DNA of 64,000 nucleotides from Herbaspirillum sp. DW155 (GCF_037076565.1 NZ_AP029028.1:2852001-2916000), one strand, 5' to 3'. Counted from the stretch's first letter, positions 7,570 to 16,131 are shown. Numbers and translations: made by a program. The notes: a model not told the origin generated them from the letters alone.

Positions 7570-8120
7570 GGCTGGTGATTCCCGGCTGGATCAAGGCACT
7601 GGCCGCGCTGGGCTTGCTGGTTGCTGCCGTGTATGCGCTGCGTGGGCTTGGTCAGGAGCACTATCGCCAAGGCCAGCAGGCAGAGCGGCTGATGTGGACG
7701 GGCAAGGAAAATGCCGCGCTGCGCAGCGCCCATGCCCGCCTGCGGGAGCTTGAAGAAAAAGCGCGTGCAGCCGAGGCGCGCCACGCACAGACGATGGCCG
7801 CGATTTCAACGCAATATCAAAAGGACTTGAGCAATGAACGCCTTGCAAAAGATCGCGCCCTGGCTGCTGTGCGCCGTGGTGAGCTGCGCCTGTACGACCC
7901 GGCAGGACGCGCCGTTTCCGTTGGCGGCGTCCAGCGAGGTGACGCCTGCCCGGCTGGCCCCCGCGCCGCCGGAGGTGATGATGCCGCGCCAGGCGAACTT
8001 TCAACGCCGGCTGCTGAATTTCTTCTCGCGCTCACCGGCGAAGCCGACGAAGTGACCCACCAACTGACGGCCTGTCAGGCCGTCATCGCAGCGGACCATC
8101 AAGTTAAGGAGCAGCCATGA
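7566..8120 (+). CDS. Rz-like inner-membrane spanin
   Basis: A 184-residue protein with one N-terminal membrane segment (about residues 9-27, IKALAALGLLVAAVYAL). A long charged helix (about 35-105) follows, as in i-spanins, which join an outer-membrane lipoprotein partner to disrupt the outer membrane in the last lysis step. Decisive support is the nested lipoprotein gene in the +1 frame at 7834-8055. ATG 7566 overlaps the preceding stop. The C-terminal part after residue 120 is constrained by the nested gene, so its sequence is less typical. Confidence 0.8.
   Translation: MRLVIPGWIKALAALGLLVAAVYALRGLGQEHYRQGQQAERLMWTGKENAALRSAHARLRELEEKARAAEARHAQTMAAISTQYQKDLSNERLAKDRALAAVRRGELRLYDPAGRAVSVGGVQRGDACPAGPRAAGGDDAAPGELSTPAAEFLLALTGEADEVTHQLTACQAVIAADHQVKEQP
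7834..8055 (+). CDS. Rz1-like outer-membrane spanin, nested in Rz
   Basis: A 73-residue frame wholly inside the Rz gene, +1 relative to it, with AAGGA eight bases before ATG 7834. It starts MNALQKIAPWLLCAVVSC, a lipoprotein signal with lipobox VVSC. A proline-rich mature part (PFPLAASSE, APAPPEVMMPRQ) follows, typical of o-spanins. Nested Rz/Rz1 pairs are well known in phages, and this layout fits exactly. Confidence 0.8.
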   Translation: MNALQKIAPWLLCAVVSCACTTRQDAPFPLAASSEVTPARLAPAPPEVMMPRQANFQRRLLNFFSRSPAKPTK

Positions 8121-8452
8121 GCCGGGAAGATGTCATGCAGTGGTCGCTGTGGCTGGGGATCGCCAATTTCCTGCTGACCTGGGGGGTGGCGCTGTATATG
8201 TACATGTCCAACAAGAACAAGGCGACCAATTCGCGTATCGATGCGCTGGAGGCCAGGGTGACGGCCTCCATCATCGACCACGGCAACCGCATCACGCGGC
8301 TGGAAGTCGGGCCTACCCACGAGGATCTGGGCACGCTGCATGAGAAGGTCAACGATGTCACCACCGAGGTGGCCCAACTCATTGGAACGGTCAATGGGAT
8401 GAACCGGCTCTTGGGCAGTATCGATGAGCATTTGCGGAGGCGCAGCGGATGA
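8117..8452 (+). CDS. DUF2730 family phage protein (Mu gp25-like)
   Basis: A 111-residue protein with an N-terminal membrane segment (WLGIANFLLTWGVALYMYM, about residues 11-29) and a coiled-coil tail (RIDALEARV, then NDVTTEVAQL). It matches the DUF2730 proteins found just upstream of the packaging genes in Mu-like phages. Function unknown. Its ATG overlaps the Rz stop, and its stop overlaps the next ATG, so translation is coupled. Confidence 0.75.
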   Translation: MSREDVMQWSLWLGIANFLLTWGVALYMYMSNKNKATNSRIDALEARVTASIIDHGNRITRLEVGPTHEDLGTLHEKVNDVTTEVAQLIGTVNGMNRLLGSIDEHLRRRSG

Positions 8453-8787
8453 ACGACTACGAAAAGATGCAACGCGCTGACCTGCGCCTGCGCGTGCTGC
8501 AGGTGCTCTCCACCGTTCCCGGTTATCGCGCCAATGAGACCTTGGTCCGCCAGCAGCTTCTGGAGCGGTATGCGCACGCATTATCGCAAGATGGCCTACG
8601 CGGGGAACTGGCCTGGCTCCATGAGCAGGGGCTCTTGGCGTACCAGGGCAGCGATATCGTGCTGGCCTCGCTCACTCAGCGGGGGCAGGACTGCGCTGCG
8701 GGCCTGGTTCAAGTCCCCGGCGTGAAACGTCCGGGTCCGGACGAGATGATGGTAGCGGCCGGTATTGGTCTGTTGAGGCAGCTCTGA
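8449..8787 (+). CDS. Mu gp26-like small phage protein, winged-helix type
   Basis: A 112-residue protein with winged-helix features: RLRVLQVLSTVPGYRANETL, then LRGELAWLHEQGLLAYQ, then a wing-like segment (DIVLASLTQRGQDCAAGL). ArsR-like annotations are common for this phage family. It sits between the DUF2730 and DUF1804 genes, the position of Mu gp26. A role in packaging or late control is unproven. Confidence 0.7.
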   Translation: MNDYEKMQRADLRLRVLQVLSTVPGYRANETLVRQQLLERYAHALSQDGLRGELAWLHEQGLLAYQGSDIVLASLTQRGQDCAAGLVQVPGVKRPGPDEMMVAAGIGLLRQL

Positions 8788-9284
8788 TGGCGCATCCTCC
8801 TGAAGTGCGCGATCGGGTGCGGCGCTTGTATGTCGAGGGTATGCCCTTGAACGGCGCGGCACTCACGTGCGGGGTGAACTACGAGACGGCCCGTCAATGG
8901 AAGGCGCATGCAAAATCCAAGGGGGATGACTGGGATACGGCGCGCACGGCCTATCGCGTCAGCGATCAGGGCCTGGATGATCTCAACAAGCAACTGGTGG
9001 AGGATTTTGCGCGCCAGGTCATCACCACTACCCGCGAACTGGAAACGGCAACCATGCCGGCGTCGGACAAGGCGCAGTTGCTGGCGCAACTGGCCGATGC
9101 CTATGCCAAGTTCAGCAAATCCTTTGGCCGCTTGAATCCGCAGTTTTCCGGTTTGTCGGTGGCGCTCGATACGCTCAAGATCATTGCAGATCATCTGCGC
9201 GTGAGCGATCCGGCCGCGTTGAAGCTGCTGCATCCGCATCTGGAAGAGGTGGGTGCCATCGTGGGCCAGCGCTATGGCCGTTGA
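8787..9284 (+). CDS. DUF1804 protein, probable terminase small subunit (Mu gp27-like)
   Basis: A 165-residue protein. The N-terminus has a helix-turn-helix (EVRDRVRRLYVEGMPLNGAA, then NYETARQWK) that probably binds DNA. The rest is helical. DUF1804 proteins lie directly before the large terminase in Mu-like phages and act as the likely small subunit. ATG 8787 overlaps the preceding stop (TGATG). Confidence 0.78.
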   Translation: MAHPPEVRDRVRRLYVEGMPLNGAALTCGVNYETARQWKAHAKSKGDDWDTARTAYRVSDQGLDDLNKQLVEDFARQVITTTRELETATMPASDKAQLLAQLADAYAKFSKSFGRLNPQFSGLSVALDTLKIIADHLRVSDPAALKLLHPHLEEVGAIVGQRYGR

Positions 9285-10971
9285 TCGCAATGAGATCAAA
9301 GAAGTGCGCACCTGGCGTGAGTTCGAGCTTGAACTGGCCAAGCTGGGTGACGATCTGCGCAATCTCATTGAGCTGGAGTGCGAGGCTTTCGATGCCGATC
9401 CGCAGGCCAGTCGGGCGCGTCGCGAACGGGCCTGGAACGACTATCAGTTTTTCTGCCAGACCTACTTTCCGCACTATGTGCCGACGCCACATTTTTCGTT
9501 GTTCCAGCAGTTCATTTTTCAGCGTCTGCCGGAGGTCATTGATGGCCCAGCAGATGGCCGCGAAGTCCACCAGGCCCCGCGTGGCGAGGCCAAATCCACC
9601 TATGAGACGCAGCTAGGCAGCTTGTGGTGCATCGTCACCGGTCGCAAGCACATGATCGGCATCATCATGAATACCGAGGAGCAGGCGGCCGAGATGCTGG
9701 AATCGATCAAGGCCGAGCTCGATAGCAATCCACGGCTGGCGATGGATTTTCCGGAGGCCTGTGGTCGTGGGCGGGTGTGGCAGGCGACTACCATCGTGAC
9801 GGCCAACAACCGCAAGGTGCGCATCGGCGGTACGGGCAAGAAAATCCGGGGGATGAAGCACGGGCCACATCGTCCGGATCTGATTTTTCTGGATGATCTG
9901 GAGAACGATGAGAACGTCCGTGACAAGGACCAGCGCGACAAGGTGGAGGCGTTCGTCCTGAAGGCGGTGCTGGGTCTGGCCGGGCCTGCGGGTGGCATGG
10001 ATGTGTTCTGGCCCGGCACCAGCCTGCATTACGATGCGGCGATCAACCGGGTTTCGCGCAAGCCGGGGTGGCGGCGCAAGGTGTTCAAGTCGATCATGCA
10101 ATGGCCTGATCGCATGGACCTGTGGGAGCAGTGGGAAGGCATCTATACCACTGCCTCCGATGAGGAGGGCGCACGCGAACAGGCGGAGGCTCAAGCGCTG
10201 GCATTTTATGAGGCCAACAAGGAGGCCATGAATGCGGGCGCTATCGTGTCCTGGCCGCAGGTACGGCCACTCTATCGGCTCATGTGCATGCGGGCGGTCG
10301 ATCATGATGCGTTCAACCAGGAGCAGCAGAATGAGGCGGGCAATGATGCGACGGCACCGTTCAAGTCCCTGCAGTTCTGGGTGGATCGGCGTGATGACTG
10401 GCTGTTTTTTGGGGCCATCGATCCGTCGCTGGGCAGGAAGAACAAGCGCCGTGATCCTTCGGCCATTCTGGTGGGCGGGCTCAATCGTCAGACCATGGTG
10501 CTGGATGTGGTGGAGGCCGATATCGCCTGGAGAGTGCCGGACCTCATCATCAGCCGGGCCATCGATCTGGAGCTGGAATACCGCTGTTTGGCGTGGGGCG
10601 TGGAGACGGTGCAGTTTCAGGAATTCATGTATACCGAGCTGCTCAAGCGTGCGGCCTTGTTGGGAATTTCTTTTCCCGGTGTGGCGATGGATGAGGATGT
10701 CGAAAAGGAGTTACGCATCATCAGCCTGCAACCTCACGTGGTCAACGGGAAGATTCGGACGCATCGCTCCCATGGCTTGATGAATGAGCAGTTGAAATTC
10801 TGGCCGGAGGCCGATCACGATGATGGCCCCGATGCGCTGGAAAAACTCTTCCGCCTGGCCAATCAATACAGCGGGCAATGGCTGTACACGTCTGCCGCGC
10901 CCTTGCGACAGGCGCGTCGCATGATGCGCGCGGCCAGTGGTCACAACGATGATTGGGACGATGATGATTGA
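9274..10971 (+). CDS. terminase large subunit (Mu/BcepMu gp28-like)
   Basis: A 565-residue DNA-packaging motor. ATP-binding elements are a Walker A-like APRGEAKST and a Walker B-like DLIFLDDLEND, at about residues 110 and 205. A nuclease-domain aspartate-containing segment (FGAIDPSLGRKNKRRDPS) is at about residue 380. ATG 9274 overlaps the DUF1804 gene by 11 bases; GTG 9253 is an in-frame alternative with a purine-rich site upstream. The ORF is intact. Confidence 0.9.
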   Translation: MAVDRNEIKEVRTWREFELELAKLGDDLRNLIELECEAFDADPQASRARRERAWNDYQFFCQTYFPHYVPTPHFSLFQQFIFQRLPEVIDGPADGREVHQAPRGEAKSTYETQLGSLWCIVTGRKHMIGIIMNTEEQAAEMLESIKAELDSNPRLAMDFPEACGRGRVWQATTIVTANNRKVRIGGTGKKIRGMKHGPHRPDLIFLDDLENDENVRDKDQRDKVEAFVLKAVLGLAGPAGGMDVFWPGTSLHYDAAINRVSRKPGWRRKVFKSIMQWPDRMDLWEQWEGIYTTASDEEGAREQAEAQALAFYEANKEAMNAGAIVSWPQVRPLYRLMCMRAVDHDAFNQEQQNEAGNDATAPFKSLQFWVDRRDDWLFFGAIDPSLGRKNKRRDPSAILVGGLNRQTMVLDVVEADIAWRVPDLIISRAIDLELEYRCLAWGVETVQFQEFMYTELLKRAALLGISFPGVAMDEDVEKELRIISLQPHVVNGKIRTHRSHGLMNEQLKFWPEADHDDGPDALEKLFRLANQYSGQWLYTSAAPLRQARRMMRAASGHNDDWDDDD

Positions 10972-12523
10972 GCAAATCAAGGCGGCCTTGCGCCGGATGT
11001 CGGGCAGCGTGCGGGCTGGGCTGGATAAGCTTCAAGCGGGGGCGCGTTCGACGCAGGGCCAACCGCTGAACTATGCCGCGGTGCATACCTTGGCCCCCTC
11101 CCGCTTGGCGGCGGCCTTCGCGGCAGCCGATCAGGGCCAGATTACCGAGCAGGCGGCGCTGTTTGAAATGGTGGAAGAGCAGGACCCGCACCTTTTTTCA
11201 GAGATGGCCAAGCGCCGACGCGCAGTGACCGGTCTTGGCTGGCAGTTGCAGCCGCGTGAGGATGCGGATGCGTCCGAGCTGCGCCGCACCGTTGAACTGG
11301 CCGACATGCTCAAGAGCATTCCGCGCTTTGAGGATGCGCAGTATGACCTGACAGACGCCATCGGCAAGGGCTTTGCGGCCCTTGAGATTGAGTGGAAGGC
11401 AGGCAGTACCTGGCTGCCGCAGAATCTCTTGTGGGTGCCGCAGCGGATGTTCCAGATCGACCGCAATACGGGGGCGCTACAGTTTCTCAAATGGGGAATG
11501 CCGCAAGCATTGCGGCCGTGGGGCTGGATCATTCACGAGCACAGGGCCAAATCGGGCTACATCGAGCAGGCGGCGCTCTTCCGAGTCTTGGCGTGGACCT
11601 ATGCCTACAAGGCTTATAACGTGCAGGACATGCAGCGTTTCCTGGAGGTGTATGGCATGCCGCTGCGGCTGGGGAAGTATCCTCCAGGCGCTCAGAAGCA
11701 GCAGCGCGATGAGCTCTTGCGGGCGGTCCGCCATATCGGGCAGGATGGCGCTGGCATCGTCCCTAACACCATGAGCATTGATTTCGTCCAGGCCAAGATG
11801 GCGGGGACGGTATCGGATTTTCTGTCGGCCATTGAGTATTGGGAGCGCAAGCAATCATTGGCCATTCTGGGCGGCACGCTGACCAGTCAGGCCGATGGCA
11901 AGACCTCGACCAATGCGCTGGGGGCCATCCATGACAAGGTGCGGCGGGAGATCATGCTGCATGATGTGAACCAGATCACGCCGGGGATCAATCATCAGCT
12001 CATTCGCCCCATCGCTCTCATCAATGGTCTGTTTGCGGAAGACCGCCTGCCGTCTTTCCGCTATCTGACGGAAGAGACCGTCGACCAGGCGAAGATGGCC
12101 GATGTGCTCACCAAGGCGGCCAGCATGGGCATGGAGATTGATGTGGAGTATGCGCACCAGGTGATGCAAATTCCACGGGCTGACAAGAAGGCCAAGATGC
12201 TGGTGCCGCCTGGCCGTGCGCTCGCACAGACACCGGCCAGCGCCTTGACGCGCCTGGCCGCGCTCAGTGCCAGCCGGCAGACGGAGCCTGATATCGCGTC
12301 GGCCTATTCGGCGCAACTGGCCGCACTGTGCGCACCGATGGAGCAAAAGGCGATCCAGCAGATTGCGGCCATCATTGCGCAGTCAGGCGACTTTGACGAC
12401 GCCATCGGCAAAATTGAACGCTTGAGTGGGAACAATCCGGCATGGGCGCAGGCTATGGCCTTAGGAATGGAAGCGGCAATGCTGGCGGGGATGGAGGCGG
12501 CTGCTTCGGAGGGGGATGCGTAA
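10961..12523 (+). CDS. DUF935 portal protein (Mu gp29-like)
   Basis: A 520-residue phage portal protein forming the ring for DNA entry into the head. DUF935-family features include ALFEMVEEQDPHLFSEMAKRR, YAYKAYNVQDMQRFLEVYG and the asparagine/serine-rich segment SQADGKTSTNALGAIHD near residue 320. The start ATG 10961 (or ATG 10964) overlaps the terminase stop. Confidence 0.9.
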   Translation: MMIEQIKAALRRMSGSVRAGLDKLQAGARSTQGQPLNYAAVHTLAPSRLAAAFAAADQGQITEQAALFEMVEEQDPHLFSEMAKRRRAVTGLGWQLQPREDADASELRRTVELADMLKSIPRFEDAQYDLTDAIGKGFAALEIEWKAGSTWLPQNLLWVPQRMFQIDRNTGALQFLKWGMPQALRPWGWIIHEHRAKSGYIEQAALFRVLAWTYAYKAYNVQDMQRFLEVYGMPLRLGKYPPGAQKQQRDELLRAVRHIGQDGAGIVPNTMSIDFVQAKMAGTVSDFLSAIEYWERKQSLAILGGTLTSQADGKTSTNALGAIHDKVRREIMLHDVNQITPGINHQLIRPIALINGLFAEDRLPSFRYLTEETVDQAKMADVLTKAASMGMEIDVEYAHQVMQIPRADKKAKMLVPPGRALAQTPASALTRLAALSASRQTEPDIASAYSAQLAALCAPMEQKAIQQIAAIIAQSGDFDDAIGKIERLSGNNPAWAQAMALGMEAAMLAGMEAAASEGDA

Positions 12524-12525
12524 TC

Positions 12526-13806
12526 ATGGCGGCCTCTCCAGCGCGCTTGCCGTTCTCGGAGGCGATTGACTTCTTCCGCAACAAGGTGCGTCTGCCCTCG
12601 TCGGGCTGGACGGATATCTATCAGGAGCAGCACAGTCACGCGCACATTGTTGCCGGTGCAGCCAACGATGCTCTGGTCGAAGACCTGTATAACGCGATCC
12701 GCCAGTCGCAGGAGCATGGCACTGGCTATCCTGCCTTCCGCAAACAGTTCGATGAGATCGTCGCCAAATATGGTTGGGCGCACAACGGTTCGCCCGGTTG
12801 GCGCAGCAAGATCATCTACGATACGAACATCACCCAGGCCTACAACGCGGGGCGGTACAAGCAGATGATGGCGGTGGTCCACTTGCGGCCTTACTGGCAG
12901 TATGTTCACTCGGGTAGCGAGCATCCGCGCCTGCATCACCTGGCTTGGAATGGACTTATTCTGCCAGCCGACAGTCACTGGTGGGATACCCATAGTCCGC
13001 AAAATGGCTGGGGGTGCAAATGCAAGGTCCGTTCGCTGTCTCGCTCGGAGGCGCGCAGCTTGTGGGAAGCCAAGGGAAGGTCCGGCCCGGATGAAGCGCC
13101 GCCAATCGAATGGGAACAGCGCACCATCGGAAAAAAGGGCAGCAATCCCCGCACGGTGATGGTGCCCAAGGGAATCGACCCGGGCTTTGCCTACAATCCG
13201 GGCAAGGCTTGGCTGGAGCCGCATACGGTTCCACCCCTGCAGGGCTATGACGCGGTGTTGAAAGAGCGCGGCGCGAGCTGGCCGACCGGCGTTACGCCGC
13301 CAGCCCTGTCGCCACCCACCTCGGTGCCCAAGAGCTTGCTCATCGCACCAGGTACGCCGCCCGAGCAAGCCATCACGGAATATCTGGAGGTCTTCGGGGC
13401 CACGTTGGAGCGTGGCGCAGCGTTCACTGATGCGACGGGCAGCACCCTGGCGATTAGCAAGGCCCTGTTTGAAGATGGCAATGGTGATTTCAAATGGTTG
13501 TCCAATCCGGACAAGGCCACGCGACTGGAATATCTCTACCTGCTGGCCATGACGCTGGTTGAGCCAGATGAAATCTGGTGGAACTGGGAGAAGTCGCGCT
13601 CAGAAGAGGGGCGCTGGCTGCTCAAGCGTCGTTACCTTCGGGCGTTTGAGCTGGAGGGCAGCGGGCAGTATGGCGTGGTAGCGTTTGAGTGGGGGCGCAC
13701 AGGTTGGGCTGGCTCTACCGCATTCGTGCCGGATCGCAAGAGCGAGGAAAACCGTGCTGCGTACTTTGACCGGCAGCGCATTGGCCGTTTGCTGTTCAAG
13801 AAATAA
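12526..13806 (+). CDS. MuF head morphogenesis protein with C-terminal nuclease-like domain
   Basis: A 426-residue protein. Residues 1-190 or so are the MuF/SPP1 gp7 domain (YDTNITQAYNAGRYKQMM, HHLAWNGLILPADSHWW, NGWGCKCKVRSLS), involved in head assembly and carried into virions in some phages. After a proline-rich linker (about 240-265) comes a domain at about 290-426 (LAISKALFEDGNGDFKW, YLYLLAMTLVEPDEIWW, KRRYLRAFELEG). It resembles the PBECR (Barnase-EndoU-ColicinE5/D-RelE-like) nuclease group known to be fused to MuF. Start ATG 12526 follows GGAGGGGGATGCG. The toxin or nuclease role is inference. Confidence 0.85.
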   Translation: MAASPARLPFSEAIDFFRNKVRLPSSGWTDIYQEQHSHAHIVAGAANDALVEDLYNAIRQSQEHGTGYPAFRKQFDEIVAKYGWAHNGSPGWRSKIIYDTNITQAYNAGRYKQMMAVVHLRPYWQYVHSGSEHPRLHHLAWNGLILPADSHWWDTHSPQNGWGCKCKVRSLSRSEARSLWEAKGRSGPDEAPPIEWEQRTIGKKGSNPRTVMVPKGIDPGFAYNPGKAWLEPHTVPPLQGYDAVLKERGASWPTGVTPPALSPPTSVPKSLLIAPGTPPEQAITEYLEVFGATLERGAAFTDATGSTLAISKALFEDGNGDFKWLSNPDKATRLEYLYLLAMTLVEPDEIWWNWEKSRSEEGRWLLKRRYLRAFELEGSGQYGVVAFEWGRTGWAGSTAFVPDRKSEENRAAYFDRQRIGRLLFKK

Positions 13807-13809
13807 AAA

Positions 13810-13834
13810 ACGCGGCCACTGTCCTGGGCCGCGT
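13810..13834 (-). terminator. intrinsic terminator oriented leftward
   Basis: A perfect 8-bp stem (ACGCGGCC / GGCCGCGT) with a 9-base loop directly after the MuF stop. On the minus strand the stem is followed by a T-run (TTTTTATTT). It therefore reads as a terminator for leftward transcripts, although no leftward gene lies to its right. It would not stop rightward transcription into gpG. Confidence 0.5.
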
Positions 13835-13898
13835 CATGTGGCCGCATTGTGGAGGGGCTGGACAGAGCCGCTCTCGCTGACACCACGGGGAAGATATT

Positions 13899-14438
13899 AT
13901 GCAATTTACCGTTGAATTTCAAGCCGACCACCTGGCGGCCATCCTGGAAGCCGTGCGGAAAGAGGTGGCTACGCCTCAGGAGATGCTGGTTAGCATCGGC
14001 GAAGAGCTGTTCAATGCCAACCAGCACCGCCACGCACAGGGACTTGCGCCTGATGGCATGCCGTGGAAGCCGCTATCTCCCATGACCCTCGCCACTAGAA
14101 AGGGCGGCAGGATTCTTCGCGTGCGTGGAGATATGCTGGAAAGCTTCAATTATCAGGTGCAAGGAAATTCCCTCCGGCTCGGATTCAGCGACCAGAAGGC
14201 CGTGTGGCATCACTTCGGAACAGGCACCTATGGCCCGCGTGGTTCCCGTTACACAATTTCCCCGAAGAAGGCCAAGGCACTGGCGTTCGGCGGCTTGATG
14301 CGCAAGCGGGTCAGTCATCCCGGTATTCCCGCCCGACAATTAATCGGCTTCCCGGCGTCCGACAGGGAGCTGACAGGTAACGTGATTCGGGACCATTTAA
14401 CGGAGGCTTTAAATCGAGTTCGAAGCCGGAATAAATGA
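13899..14438 (+). CDS. phage virion morphogenesis protein (gpG / Mu gp31-like)
   Basis: A 179-residue protein of the phage virion morphogenesis (tail completion, gpS/gpG) family. Evidence includes the N-terminal helices, HAQGLAPDGMPWKPLSPMT and DQKAVWHHFGTGTYGP. The C-terminus has RKRVSHPGIPARQLIGFPAS, typical of the family end (PARPFLG-like). GGGGAAG lies upstream of ATG 13899. It is the last phage gene present; head and tail genes that should follow are absent. Confidence 0.85.
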   Translation: MQFTVEFQADHLAAILEAVRKEVATPQEMLVSIGEELFNANQHRHAQGLAPDGMPWKPLSPMTLATRKGGRILRVRGDMLESFNYQVQGNSLRLGFSDQKAVWHHFGTGTYGPRGSRYTISPKKAKALAFGGLMRKRVSHPGIPARQLIGFPASDRELTGNVIRDHLTEALNRVRSRNK

Positions 14439-14800
14439 GCTTTGAAGTCACTGACCCGCATTGAAAATCGGGATTTATTAGGACCGGATTAGCCGAATAT
14501 TGGGAGATTTATCGGCATTTATTCCGATTTTTTGCCCGCACCCATCCCAAAATCAAAGTTCGGCCCTCGAAACAGGTTTTCAGCACCAGCGCGGCTTCGC
14601 GTCATTTTTGAGGGCCCAAACCTGTCCCATTTCTTTGACTACCCTACTGATCGTCGCGCGGCCAATTGTGAAGAACGCCGAACACGCTTTTTCAGCTGCA
14701 AAGATTTTAAAAAAAATCCCGTTCTTCTCCACGTTTTGGACGCTCTCTCGTGGTGCGATGCTGGCGCCCATCACGTTCCCGCAACACGGAGAGTCTCGCC
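14439..14800. other. intergenic region at the right edge of the prophage
   Basis: This 362-base stretch holds an AT-rich part (14460-14545) and a GC-poor tract around 14700-14720. No convincing gene is seen. A 64-codon leftward frame (14580-14774) contains a helix-like TIGRATISRVVKEMGQ segment but has no ribosome site. The phage-host junction should lie here, but neither a Mu-type end nor an MFS remnant was recognised. The last bases hold the ribosome site (ACGGAGAG) for the LprI-like gene. Confidence 0.5.
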
Positions 14801-15751
14801 ATGAAAGCCCTGCCCCTCATCCTCCTGCTCAGCAGCGCCAGCGTGCTGGGTGTGCTTGAACTCCATCCGGCACACGCTGCCAGCTTCGATTGCAGCAAGG
14901 CCGGATCGGCCAACGAAAAAACCATCTGCCACGACCCCGAACTCTCCGCGATGGACGATCAGCTGGGCCGTGCCTACCGCCGCGCGCGCAAGGCCGCCAC
15001 CAATGTGCGCGCCTTCCGCACCGCCAGCGACCTGCAGTGGCGCTGGCGCGAAGACAATTGCCACGACCGCGCCTGCCTGGTGGCATGGTATCAGCGCCGT
15101 CAGACCGAACTGGAGGCTCAGGCTGCGCCGGCCACGGCCACGATCCCGGTCGCCGTGGCTCAGCCCGCAGCCCAGCCTGTGACCGGCACACCGGCACCGG
15201 CCCTGGCCGCCGTGGCGCCCGTCCAGCCCGCAGAAACGATCTCTGCTGAAGCGGCGGCGGCACTCGCCCGCGCTGCCCTGGCCGCCAGGGCTGCGGCGGA
15301 TGCCAAGGCGGCTACACCTGCCCCAGCGCCCGTCGCCACCGTTGCTGTGCCCGCTGCACCGGCTGCACCCGCTGCCCAAAGCTTGCAGCTGGGACTCAAC
15401 ATGCGCCAGATCGAACATCTGGCACCGCAAGGCAGCATGCCCTGGCCGCATTACACGCGCGCCGAGCGCGGCCAGTATTTCTATCAGGATCCGCAGGCGG
15501 GCGCCGCGCAGCCTCTGGTGGCCGTGCGCTACTACGGCATCGAGAACGGCCAGTACATCCTCGAAGCCGTGCGCGGCCAGACCGTGCTGCGCTACACCTG
15601 CAGCGCCGATTGTCCCTACATCTCCGAGCTGACCCTGCCGGGTGACGTGGAGAAGGACACGGTCATCGTCAAGAATGACCGCGCCTCGCTGCCCGGACTG
15701 ATCGTCAGTGATGCAGTCAACGGCTTGCTGACCCCGATCATGTCGCGCTAG
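14801..15751 (+). CDS. secreted protein with LprI-like N-terminal domain
   Basis: A 316-residue exported protein. The signal peptide ends near ...HPAHA (about residue 26). The following domain (about 27-100) has four cysteines in SFDCSKAGSANEKTICHDPE and DNCHDRACLVAWY, matching the lysozyme-inhibitor LprI / DUF1311 family. A long Ala/Pro-rich linker (about 105-205) leads to a C-terminal domain (about 205-316, with QYILEAVRGQTVLRYTC) that I do not recognise. Start ATG 14801 with ACGGAGAG upstream. A role in resisting host or predator lysozyme is a family-based guess. Confidence 0.75.
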   Translation: MKALPLILLLSSASVLGVLELHPAHAASFDCSKAGSANEKTICHDPELSAMDDQLGRAYRRARKAATNVRAFRTASDLQWRWREDNCHDRACLVAWYQRRQTELEAQAAPATATIPVAVAQPAAQPVTGTPAPALAAVAPVQPAETISAEAAAALARAALAARAAADAKAATPAPAPVATVAVPAAPAAPAAQSLQLGLNMRQIEHLAPQGSMPWPHYTRAERGQYFYQDPQAGAAQPLVAVRYYGIENGQYILEAVRGQTVLRYTCSADCPYISELTLPGDVEKDTVIVKNDRASLPGLIVSDAVNGLLTPIMSR

Positions 15752-15887
15752 GCCAGCACGGTCGCAAGTGCGCGCTTGTCCTACACGCATTTGCGAAGGC
15801 GGATGACAGGCGGGAGACAGGGCGGCGGGCATACTGACCATGGTCGAGCATGGCGCTCATGCTCCCCTGCCCTGGCGAGAAGCCCCT

Positions 15888-16094
15888 ATGAAGAAAATCG
15901 AATTCGACGGTTACCTGCTGGTCTACCAGGCCGATGACAGCGAAGGCCGCTGGAAAGGCTCGTACGCGATACTGAAGGATCGTGCAGAAATCAGCCGGGG
16001 CTCCCTGCACCTCACCGCGCACTCGGAAGAGGATGCCGCCTGCGAAATCCTGGCGGCGGCGCGGCGCCAGACGGACAGCGGCATGGCAGCCTAG
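15888..16094 (+). CDS. small conserved-looking protein of unknown function
   Basis: A 68-residue protein (MKKIEFDGYLLVYQADDSEG at the start) with GCGAGAAG before ATG 15888. It has mixed beta/alpha character and no membrane segment or signal peptide. Third-position GC matches its neighbours, so it is probably real. Function unknown. It lies between the LprI-like gene and the converging MocR gene. Confidence 0.55.
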   Translation: MKKIEFDGYLLVYQADDSEGRWKGSYAILKDRAEISRGSLHLTAHSEEDAACEILAAARRQTDSGMAA

Positions 16095-16131
16095 CCGCGC
16101 CCTCCTTACACCCCTATACCTCCTACGCCAC

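Larger units (their letters stand above)
3115..14438. mobile_element. BcepMu-like transposable prophage remnant
   Basis: Gene order matches the inverted early region and late start of Mu-like phages of the BcepMu group. Leftward: transposase, DUF3102 protein, Ner/Nlp. Rightward: repressor, lysis genes, then gp25/26/27-like proteins, TerL, DUF935 portal, MuF and gpG. The left end is truncated inside the transposase, about codon 160. The right end stops after gpG, so protease/scaffold, major capsid, tail and most replication genes are absent. No phage end sequences or target-site duplication could be recognised. The lysis-packaging genes themselves are intact and tightly overlapping, suggesting a recent deletion or retained domestication. 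Exact edges are uncertain: left about 3110-3125, right between 14438 and about 14790. Confidence 0.85.

Noticed and set aside
14580-14774. Leftward 64-codon frame with a helix-like segment at the prophage right edge
   Set aside because: No ribosome site, no clear family, short; could be a remnant but cannot be supported as a gene.
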